This document shows positions 13,175-25,100 of a stretch of DNA of 64,000 nt, piece after piece. This stretch comes from Camarhynchus parvulus (lineage: Eukaryota > Chordata > Aves > Passeriformes > Thraupidae), in contig NC_044591.1 in NCBI RefSeq assembly GCF_901933205.1, positions 3,383,501 through 3,447,500 on the forward strand. Direction: 5' to 3'. Within the stretch, counting starts at the first letter, position 1. Each line of letters opens with the position of its first letter. The notes beneath the pieces were generated by a model. The model saw only the letters and a program-made list of their open reading frames with translations. It did no database searches and was not told where the DNA came from. The translations under genes and the position numbers were made by a program.

Positions 13175-16100
13175 CTGGTGTGGAAGCAGAAAGAAAAAGA
13201 TGAGACAAATCCCTCGATCTGTTCTAATGAGAGATGTGTAAATATGGATTTATGGACATAAATACACAAATTTCAAAAACCAGCTAGTGAGAGACACAGA
13301 CAAAACTGGCATCAGTTTCCTGCTGTGAGGAGGCTTACAGGGAGAAAGTTCCATCCAGTCACTTTCTCTACAGAAATAGTGAAGCAAAAAAGTCTGTAAA
13401 AGCTGTAACTTGGAAGATACCATTATGTTTTATTCCTTCTAAATATAACATACATACTATATTATCTAAATATATATAGCATATACTAGATATACTATAT
13501 ATCTAAATATATCTAAATATAATATATATATTATAATATACAATATATAATATACAATATATAACATATAATATACTCTGATATATACAGATTTAACCTG
13601 AATTCTCTGGTTAACCTGCCATCTGGTTGTGCAAGGCATGTGGCCTCCTTATCCTAAGGTATGGATAGAGACCCAATTTCCTGACAGCTACTGTAATGAA
13701 AATAACCTATTAATTCTTACAATAAAATGGAACAGCCCCTTTTTCTTGTTGACAGAATTTTTGGTAACTTTTACTCCAAATTTTACATTCAGAGCAAAGC
13801 ATTTGCTGTGAATTATTTTTTTCTTGCTTGAAATGCAATACTGAAATTATTTTCCACAGAACTCTTATTGCCTTGTTTCAGTTCCTGACTGCAGCAGCTT
13901 TTCCAAAGGTTTTAGTGCAAACTGTCATGGAAACACAAGGTGAATGTTCTTTCTCTGTGGTTGTTCCAGGATATGAGGTTATGATTTTTTTCCTTAGGGT
14001 TCTTAAAATTTCAGTCCTGACCATACACAAAAACATTGATTTAACAGTTTCACTGATGTAACACAGGCAATGCTCTCTAAATGCAGGTGAGATGTCCAGG
14101 CCTTATGGTTCAGAAATCCTGCATAATAAAAAGCCTGGAGTCCAACAAGTGACTTAATAAATCCCAATCAACTACCTGTGCAAGTTAATTATTATGAAAT
14201 TCCCTGGACAAAAATCCAGTTTACCCCTCAGGAATCCAAATTTTGGGAACAAAACTGGTTTCCTAAGGGGTTATACAAAGAGAAAACAACTCCAAAGGGA
14301 ATTGCAAAGTGTCTCCCTTTTGCTTCCATGACTGAGATGAGAGAGCAGCAGCTCCAGCCAGCTCAGGGAACAGACAAAGAGCCAACCTTCCCTGGCCAGG
14401 CTATTGCTGGGCAAAGGAAATACTCACCTTTTTAGGATAACAAGGACATGCATTGTCCATGGGAGGAGCAGGAAGGCTTGGTTCATCTGAACAGCTTCTA
14501 CTGTCCTCCTGGCCACTGTCTCTGGCTTGAGAGGAGGAAAGAGACTAGGGAACCTGAACAGAGAAAATAAAATAATTACAGGTGAACCAAGCTCTTTCTT
14601 TAAGGTGTCACTGTCCAAGTCCTGTTACTCTAAGTTATTGATGGTAACTGGCCTTCAAACATGCCCAGGATGATGCCAGGCTATGTCTCTAAGAGGCAGA
14701 AAATTCCAGTTCCAGCCCAAAAAGCCCAAAAGCAGAAAGCCCAGTTCCAACTAGTACTACTGGGTTAGCTAAACAGTTAAGAATGTACATGCTGCTGCCC
14801 TCAGGGAGAAGTGGCAGAGAGTAATCAGAGCCCTGATTCAGGGTTTTTCTTAATTTGAATGCAAACCAACACCAAATGCTGCCTTTTCAGTGGTGGTGTT
14901 TTTCCTTTTACTCTCTGTTCCTCTCTGCTTGATTCAAATCCTTGACAGGTGAAAGACAAATATTTTCCTCCATTGCTTTTAACACCAAACATGAGGCTTT
15001 TCCCAGCTCCTGCAATAGCTTGACACTGCAGGTTTTCTTGACTAAGAGAGCACAACCTGTATTAAAAGTTATTTTACCCATTGTAAAAGATTCATTTGGA
15101 CAGCCACTACTTGTTCTCTTGCACAGGGGTAAAAAGGAGGTACTGATAGTCTCACTTCAGTAAGTGGCTGTCATTCCCCTCAGTGGGAAAGGATTAAGTA
15201 TTCCAGTGAATAAAGAAGGAACTTGTACCGTTAATTCTAAAGTAATTTGTAGACTGGTCCTTTTGCATGACCATTGCAGATGGCTTCCCCTCCCTCTCTG
15301 GTATGGCTTGAAAATGCAGGGAAAAGCAGCTTCCAGTTCTCTCAGCAGCAGCCAGGGTGGTGCAGGAATATCCCAGCACACCGAGGGAACCAGTCTGATG
15401 GCTCCCAGGTGGCCTAAAGTGACCCTCTGTTCCCAGGCAGCCAAATGAGACATCAAATTCTCTTAACTAAATGGAGCATTAATTAGGAGTGTATTCTGAT
15501 GATTCATTTAAAATGAGATGCTTTCTTCTAGTTCCCCTGGACTGACCTGATTCTCATGCCCTGGAACATCTCTGTGCTGGTGTGGAAGGGCAGGACTGTG
15601 GTGGCATTCACTCCAGGACAGTCCAGCAGCCCCAGGGTCAGGCTCTCCATGAAAGCAAAGGATGAGGCTTTGGAGGTGCAATAGTCAATGGCACCAGGGA
15701 TGGCTGACAAGGCCAGGACAGAGTTCAGGCAAACAATGTGCCCATTCTGGAGCTCCAGCATCCTTGGCAGGAATGCTTTGGTGGTCTGAAGAATAAGAGA
15801 GTTAAAAGAAGAAAAGAAAAGAAAAAGAAAATTTGCTTAGCAGTGATACAACAAAACCAGCACTGACTGAAAAAAATAAGGTGACACAGACACAACAAGC
15901 CCAAGTGTTCCTGTTCATTATGAAAGGAAAGGAGTGGCAGAGGACCTTGTTGTTTTGTCATTTTCTGAGGTTCTAAGTGGGCAAAGTTTGTGTAGAAATA
16001 CAACAAAAGTCTTTCCTGGCACATACATAAGCAGTACCCCCAGATAAAGGCCATGATCAGAGTGCCTTCTATGCTTAAGAACTTTTACAGGATAAAGTCT

Positions 16101-19100
16101 TCAACTAAGTGATGAAATCACAAGAAGTTCTTTTTCATTTCTATTGTCTGATTCCAAATGGACTGAATTTCACAGTTCTCTTCCCTGTAGTCCCACACTC
16201 CTCTGATGTTCCCTTCTCATCACCACACAGGAAACTCCTCTGTGAGCTCAGGCTTTGACAAAGACATCAAATGTTTTACTGGAAATCACAGAATGGGAAT
16301 AAAGAGCATCAAATACTGAGTACTACTGAAAAAATTATGTTTATTTTTGACTTCTTTCCTCCAGCCTTTCCCCCTCACATTGTTTTTTTCTCTCTTGTTT
16401 TCAACACAGACTGGTTTTACCAAGCATCCCTTAGAAAGACCTACAGGCTGTAATCTGTCACTCTCCTCCCCAACTGTCCCAGATTGCAAGGCAAAATGCA
16501 TTCTATTGCCATCTGTATGGCAGTGGTCTTTTGTCAAGTGGGCAGTTTGCCTTATCTCTTCCACAATCACTTCTCCCTCCGGGGAGACATCTGCTGATAA
16601 GAGGCCATTGAATGTCACTGCATGGCTGATAAGAACTCCAGCATCCCATGGGGAGATGTGAGCCCAGAGGGAGGAGCCAAGCATTGCTACCTGGATATAA
16701 TCTGGGGATTCTGGAACACCAGCACAGCTTCTGCACTGGATTTCCCAGAGGAACAGCAGCTGCCTCTTCCCCTGGATCTTCAGAGGAAGACTGCACCTTT
16801 CTCCAGGATCCCTGCTCCAGCAGAACCACCCCTGACACTGCAGGAGGGCTGAGCCACAATTCCAATGGGACTGCTGCCAGCACCCTGACCCAGAGGGTGT
16901 CAGGCTGGGTTCTGACTCTGTCAGTGTTGGTTTAGTTTACTGCATTGTTTATTTTATCTTTTTATTTTCTTCCCTTGTAAAGAACTGTTATTTCCTGCTC
17001 CCATATTTTTTGCCTGAGAGCCCCTTAATTTAAAATTTATAGCAATTCAGAGGCGTGGGGAGGGTTTACATTTTCCATTTTGGGGGAGGCTGCTGCCTTC
17101 CTTAGCAGACACCTGTTTTTCCAAACTGAGACACCAACTCTGGCTACATGAGACACAAGAGCTTCTCTCACCCAGAACTGTCCCAGGGTGTTTATGTGCT
17201 GGGATTTCAGCAGTGCATCGTCGTCGCTGTCCATCAGGCTCTTCCCATGAACCACAGCAGCATTGTTCACCAGGATGGTGATGTCACCCACCTGCAAAGA
17301 AAAGCTGGTGACAAATGGTACCTCTCACCACAAATCAGAGAGCTGAACAGCCATTATTGCCCAAATACATGGTTATTTTCACAGTTTATGACATTATTGC
17401 CTATGGGCCTTATAATCCTTTGTATCACCTCATTATAGGCAGATGGACTTCGTACAATCTTATCTGCATCACCCTTCTTTTTTTCCTAATATATTTTCTC
17501 ATCAAATACTGAATCACAGAATTGTTAAAGTTGGAAAAGACCTTTGAGATCACCAAGTCCAAACATTAATCCAACTCCACCACTACATTCAGCACTAACT
17601 CATGTCCCCAGGTGCCATATCCACATGGTTTTTGAGCACTTCCAGGGATGGTGCCTCCACTACTGCCCTGGGCAGCCTGTTCTGATGCTTTACAACCTTT
17701 TCCATGAAAATGTTTTCACTAATATCCAATCTAAAACCTCCCTAGGCGCAACTTGAGGCCATTTCCTCTCATCCTGTCCTTTGTTCCCGGGGAGCAGAGC
17801 TGGACCCCCCTGGCTGCACCCTCCTGTCAGGGAGCTGTGCAGAGTCAGAAGTGCATGGCACTATTTAAAGTGAAAGTACTTTGATTTGGAAGAGGCAAGG
17901 ATGAAGGTGAAGGCTAATTACAAAAGTTTATAAATGCAGCTGACATGTTAGCACTCTGTGTCTTTCATGCTGCCCTTCATTTACTCTCCTGGCGCTCTCT
18001 CCTCTTTTAATGCTCTGTTGTTTTTCCCCCTGTGGGCAAAGTGCTGCTGAGAGCAACTGGGGTAGCTGAGTTTGATCCATTTACATCGCTATGGATACAG
18101 AGGGGCTGTTATTTAATTATTTAACACTGAAATGTGTGAAATGATCCGTGAAACCTCCAGGGTGAACTACGCTAAGGGGCAGACTTATAATCTGTGGATT
18201 ATACTCTACAATACATATATAACATATAACATATAACATATAACTAATAACTAATAACTAATATATAATATATAATATCCTCATCCTGAGTCTTCTTTCG
18301 CTTCAGAGTGAGGCCCCCAGCTCCTTCAGCCCCCTCCTGTCACTATAGCACATGAAATGACACAATGTTATTGTGTTATTTTATTATTACATGCTGCTCT
18401 TTTAAGGTAAAAAGAGAGCTTTTAATTTCTGACTCCAACATTTATAGATTTCTAGAAGTGACAGTGGATTGGAGGGTGACAGTGCCACCTCTCCAATGAC
18501 ACTGGACAAACCAAAAGTCTATCAAATTTCTCCTCCTCTATAAAAGAATGCAGAACAATAAGTTATTTACATAAAGTGTGTAAGAAAGTTTGTTATAAGA
18601 ATGTAAACATCAGAAAACTTAGAAAATCTTAAAAAATCAAGGTGACACCCTCCCAAGGAGATTTCTCCCAGACCTTTTCCCTGACGGCCTTGGCTTGCTG
18701 ATAGACCTCCTCACGGTTCCCCACATCACAGATGAAGTAGTGGCACTCTGTCCCCATCATCCTGATCTCCTCCATGGTCTCCTTCAGGCACTTCTCAGTC
18801 CGACCCCACAGGATGATCTGTAGCAAGAAATTTTTGTTAGAGTCCAACTGCTTCTGTTTCATATCTAAAATAATTAAAACATGCTTCTGACTCCAACGGT
18901 TTGATGGAAATCTTTGATGTGTTTTCACTGCCAGGGCTGTTGTTTTGCTTCATTTAAGAAAAGCAATGACTTTCTGTTACATGGGGAGTATCAAGTGGGA
19001 CCTGTGTTCCACTGCTGATCCTCTGTTTACAGATTCTTTACAAGCAACACAAGCTGAAACAAAAACTCAGATCTGAAGCCTAATGTGACTGGTATATGGA

Positions 19101-22100
19101 ACATTTGGAAGTTTTTCTGCATTGTGTCATCTATGAATGAATTGATCTCTGGTTTTTGCTCTTCAACGAAGTCTTCTTAGTACTTATCATGTTATAAATG
19201 GTGAGTCACTGTTCTGCAAAAAATAAATTAATGAATGGAGCATGTTACTGCAATCAGCTGACTGCTCTGTGACTCTAAGAGCAAGATCCAAAGGAGAGAG
19301 AAGGAATGGTTGCTACACTGAAAATGCAAAATTATGGTGCTATTTCCAAGCACGTGTTATCCAGAATTACAGTTCCTTCTCACACTACTGTGTAGTGAGG
19401 CTGTATGAATCTGACCAGTATATTGATTTTTTTAATGGTTAAAAATAAGCACACTTAAACTTCAAAGATTAAAGAGTCTTTGAGTTTTCCCAAAGTTGAA
19501 AGAACAGAAATGGAAAAGTCTGAATTGCATCACTGCCTATAGCTCAATCCCCGCAATTAACTTAATAACAGCAAGATAAACATAAAAAAATGTGTGCAGT
19601 ATTCTTACCCCACAACAAATCTCTGGCAGGGAGCTTTAACATGCTTATTTTTTAAGGACTAGCTAAGCTTATCTCATAACTGGTACTAAAACTAATCTCT
19701 GGCAGGGTCAAAGAGCTCTTTAGTGTACCCCAGCAAGGCTAAAATGCAGAACTACCCAAATCCTCAACCACTTCCTAAACAAGTTACATTTACAATTAAT
19801 CCCATTTCCATGTCATTGGCACATCTGTGAACACAAACACACCCAGACTGATAAGATTTATATCCTCAAATTCTCCAGAGCACTGACAAATCTGGTTAAC
19901 CAGAAACTTCAGAGTGTGTATAAATATGCCAGAGCTATTTCATGGGAAATCTTATCTCAGGGGAAGTAATTTTCAAGGAAAAAGCTATGATCACACTTAA
20001 AAACTATAAGAAAGCATATGGCTGAAATTGCAGCTTGTGCACTGGCCTGGCTTCTAAAGTCTCAGCGTATCACCCTTGGCCATCAGGGCTTGGCATCTCC
20101 TCAAAGCTTGTAAAATTGATGGCTATTTACTCACTTCTGATCCCAGGGCTAGACCAAGGAATATTTTTCATGTGTACACTGCAGACTTGAAGGGAAATCA
20201 AGAACATGTGAGAAATTTCACAAGCTCTCAGGAAGTATTTACAAAATACTGCTCAGCTGCGAGCACATGCACACTTGCTCTCCCTTCCACAACCCACATG
20301 GAAAAGGGGGAGGGAAAACCTCTGTGGAAAGGGGAGAAAAAAACCACAAAATGTCAACTGCAAATGTGGAGTCTGATGCCCACAGAGTTTTGCATCCGGC
20401 TGAACTTCACCCTCTTTGCAGGGTTGGATTAGTCAATGTACACACTAAAAAATGAAGTGATTTGCTGAAGAGTGATGGAAGGTAGAACAGGAAGAGGAGA
20501 GAAACAGAAATAAGGTGTCAGACAAGGAGAGTATAAGGCAGGAAACTGTGCTCACATATCTAATACTCCAGTGCTTCTGCTGTTGCTAAATAAAAAGTAG
20601 ATCCTTCACTCTTCACTTCAATCTGTCTCAAACATCCACAGAGCCTCCTATTCCCAGGAGCTACCACTGGTGCATTGAATGTCAGGAAATATACATGGAA
20701 GAATAGTTAAGCAAAGGATGGCCTGTCAAAGGAACATCTGTCTGTGATGCAGCTCTTGGATATACTATTTTTTTATGCCCCAACAGTTTCATTGAGACCT
20801 TTAATATCCTATAGGCAAGTCTTGCAAGGTGACCCCCTTAAAATCTGGGCCATCTGGGGACGACAGAATTTGCTGCTTATCCTGCTGACAACATTAATTT
20901 CAACACTGACTTCTTTCCATGAGAAGTTTTCGTGTCTTTGATACTGTCCACACTCAGGTAAAGGCTTCAGCCTGTGTAAGAGAAAGGCAGTAAATAAAAG
21001 ACCATTCTTTTGTGAGAGGTCCCTGATGACCCAGTGGGAAGTGAGGGCTCCTGCCATCATTTCTGCTACTTTTTACAGATGGATAAAACTCAGAACTCAA
21101 TACAATGTGCTTTTGGTCCAAATTCAAGCTTGACTGCTCCTATGAGATCATATGAGACTTTAAATTTCTCTCTTACATCTGGCCAGACTGAATTGGCACA
21201 GGCCTCCCCCCAGCCTCCCAGGACATCAGATCTTACAGACAAGTCTGGAGTTGCTGCATTTGTCTCACAGTTGAGGCTTCTGTTGCTGCTGAACATCTTT
21301 AGGAACGGCTTGGTTTATAGTCTTTCTGTATAGGCAATACAGCAGTTTTCTGGTGTTTCTGATGTTTTCTGGGTCCTTACTCTCCTACTGCCTCCTGAGG
21401 TTTGCTACAAACTCCTCAGTTCTCTGCCCTCCTGCATTCACCTACTTCTGCAAAATGTGCCATTAGTGGTGATCATCCAGTACTCCTGAACAAACCCTTC
21501 TGCTCCCTGCTGACCTGATGAGCCTCTGTGGGCCTGGGGCTGTTTGCTGCTGCCCCGTGAGCGCCAGTTACCCAAACATTGGCTCTTCACTTCCCTTGGG
21601 ATGCAACCCTTGGGATAAAGGAATATTATTCAGTAAACATCAAGAAAGGCACCACTTCACTTCACCCTGCCCCAGCTGGGATTCCAGGACCCTGCACTCA
21701 TGAGGAGCCCAGAGCTGTGCTTTCAGAAATGGTCCATTTTATTAGGAAGCACAGTTTTTCAAATGTAGACATGGGGCTCAGAGTCTGGTCTGCCTCCTCT
21801 TTCCTTTCTAACTGCAAGTCTAAATTGGCAATAAGTGTGTCCCAAATGGAAGCTGAGAATGACTCCAACAGACACAGAAGTTCCTGTCTGGACAGAGGAA
21901 AACGAGAAGGAATAAGGAGAGGCACTGTGTTCATCATTTCCCAGCCTGTCAGGATGCTGCACCGCCACCATTCACCAGAACTTAGTGGTGGACAGAAGAA
22001 TATTTAATTTGCATTTTGGATAAATTCCTGGACAGACAATTTTCCATCCTGGAAAGAATCCAGCCCTTATTTCTTCCCCCTCTCCATCTCTTGCCATCTT

Positions 22101-25100
22101 CCCCTGCCTGCCTGTTCCTGCTGCACCAGACACCCCCTCCTCTGACAGAGTTACTGACCAGAAAATTGGCAAGGGCAGGTGCCCAGGGAGGTGGATAATC
22201 CTGCTCCAAGGCTTCCTGCCTGTGCTTACCTCGGTGTGACCCAGGGCTGGCAGCAGCCAGGGAGGCAGGTGGGATGGGAAAGCCACCCCTGACATGGCAG
22301 GTGGGATGGAGAAGCCACCCCTGACACTGCAGGTGGGATGGAGAAGCCATCCCTGACATCCAGGTGGGATGGAGAAGCCATCCCTGACACTGCAGGTGGG
22401 ATGGGGAAGCCATCCCTGACATCCAGGTGGGATGGAGAAGCCATCCCTGACACTGCAGGTGGGATGGAGAAGCCATCCCTGACATCCAGGTGGGATGGAG
22501 AAGCCATCCCTGACACGGCAGGTGGGATGGGGAAGCCATCCCTGACACTGCAGGGCAGGATCCCACCACTGGACACAGGGAAGAAGAGATTTATGATGAT
22601 GGAGGAACTCCACGTGCCCTCCTCCATCATCATAAAGTGGGCAAGGGCTGTGACATCACACTTGGGACAGACTTTCCCAGGACTTATTAATGGGTTTTTG
22701 CAAAACAAACATTATCTGTTGATCTGGAGTCACAGAACTCCTTATCTGACCTTAGGAAAATCCTTTCAGCTGGAGGGGCAGGCACTGCATCCTCTGCTCC
22801 CAGAGGATTAACTCTGGATCCTTTAACTCTGGATTTAATCTGCTAATGAGGCCTGTCCTGAGGTCAGAGGGGAGTCAGAGGGAAGAGTTTTGCTCCTCTT
22901 GGACTAAGCAAGGCTGTCTAACAGAGACCTGCACTGGCTTAGTGCCAAAAGCCCCAGTCCTGACTGCAGGACCAAAGCCTGACTTTCACCATAGCACAGG
23001 AAGAGTTATGCTTCTGACCACCACAAAATCAGATAAAGCCACTAATTTATATAAACTGGTCTAGACTGAAGCTGCTATCAACCACAACATAAACAATGTG
23101 ATCAATGCCTCCAGAGACTGAAGGATTTTACTAGTGCAGGACACAAGGTTAGAGCTAACTTTACATCATTTACAAGGCTAGTTAACTTGTTCAGCCTGAT
23201 TTCACTGCTAGCACAATTCAAGAACGGCAGCAAAGGAATGCTGCCCTTTTACATCATCAATTATTTTGGCACTGGATCTTCAGCAAACCCGCTGTGCTAG
23301 AATTTCTGCCTCCAGTGAGCTGGAGCAGTACTGGAAAGGTGTCCTACCACAATTACCACTATTGGGTTGTATTTGAGTAAAGAACTCTTCACTCTTGGTC
23401 TATTACACCACAAGGTGGGCTGTGATTAGCAGACATAACTTCCATTCTGAAAGTTTCTCCATTTTACGATTCATGAAGCAATTCCCTGATACAATCAGAA
23501 GACACTGAAAGATTAAAGCGTTGCAGAGACACACAAATGCCCTTCCCGCCTGATCTCATTATTGCTGCCTCCACAAATCAAGCACAACTCCCAGCCCCAG
23601 ATCAGCAGAGATAGGAAGTAGTTGGTAGGTCAACACATTTCATTCCCCCTTTCAACCTCCTTCCCAGTCCAGGGGAACAAAAGTTGCTCTGTGTGAGCTG
23701 GTATCTGTAATTGCACAGACCTTTGTTCAAACACAGAAAGCCTTTCTGAGCCCAACACTCAAGAGTTCCTGCATACTTTTAGGAAGTACAAAGTGTAGAT
23801 AATCCACTGAAGTATGCCAGCCTTATCCCCCTATATTCACAACTGCCTGGTACTACTAACTCACAGCCTGTCCTCGGAAAAAAAAATGCATTCCAGTGTG
23901 TCCCATAATCCTGGGCAGAGTTTTGCATATCGTGAGAAAGGGAAGCTAAATCCCACAGCCTCAAAAGCTCCAGGTCCTTTGCCTGTCAATGGCAGAAGGG
24001 TTTTCTCCTCCACCCCTTCCCCTCTCCTGGCCCCAGGCAAAGGCAGACAAGTTCTTTCAGGAGCTCTCCATGGGAGAGGCAGCTAAAGGCTGATTACTGG
24101 AAGAGGGAAAGGTGTGGCCCTGCAGTGTGAAAAGCCAATCTTTGCTTTAGAAAGGAAAAAAAAAAAAAAAGAACCTTGTGATGCCTGAAGTAGGTCAAAA
24201 TACTTAACCCAGCCCCTTAGTGACACTTCTGTAAAGGTAAGCAAACAAAACAGGCCAGTGGAGAATTTCTCTAGGTTCCCCCAGTGAATATCAAAGCTGC
24301 AAAGGACAGGTATGAGAAAAGTTGCATGTTAACGTGGAGAATCGAGAGAGTAAGCTTCTGTATCTATTTTACATGCAAGCTTTTCAAGATTACTATTTAG
24401 CAGTTGTAAAGCCTGTAAGAATTGAATTTAAATTTAATCCTGCCACCCTGGTAAACATAAACCACAGACTTTATAATAAACTGGTTTAAGTCCAGGAGTA
24501 ACATATAGTAATGAGATTAACAGTTAGGGCTAAAGAGACTTCAGAAGGTGACTAAAGGAGAGAATTCCAATCATTTTAGTCTGGAGTCAGAACTTTTATT
24601 AGTTTATATGTTGACTTAGCACTCAATGGGATTAACATTATTCACCTAAACAACAGTCAATTCCAGATGTACCCCGTTTTCCCTCTTAAAGAAACCAAAC
24701 AGCACCTAAAAAAAATCACAGAGGAGTATGTCAACACCTGCCTGCTGTTCAACAGGGGCCTTCCTTGGAAAGAAAATGTGTGATTTTCTGTGTGCACACA
24801 GGCATTTAAGAGCAGCTCCCTGTGAAGAAGGGAACAAATGCCCACTGTTCTCACAGCCAGGACTATGTAAGGACAGGTGGCCCCATGCTGACTTTTTTTT
24901 TTTTTTTCCCCAATTGCTTAGTCTGCAGCACTCCAGACTGCCTTGGGAGCAGCTCTTCGCAGCTCTGCTCGGAGCAGAGGAGGAAGGGCAAGGGTGAGGG
25001 TTGTTTGCAAGGAGAGGTCAGGCAGGAGTCAGCCTTTACAATTCCATTAACGCTGGGACAGGGTCAAACCGAGTGCAACGCTCCAACAAAATGCACCAAG

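Larger units (their letters stand above)
17292..18673 (-). other. DHRS3: DHRS3 intron 2
   Basis: It is 1.4 kb and phase 0. It contains an antisense CR1 fragment (17511-17851) and an ATAAC/TAATA-type simple repeat near 18207-18275. No other gene is seen. Confidence 0.9.

Noticed and set aside
21972..22613. A 213-residue minus-strand open frame with a repeated QGWLLHP motif
   Set aside because: It follows the 31/32-bp minisatellite and exists in several frames at once; no family is recognisable.
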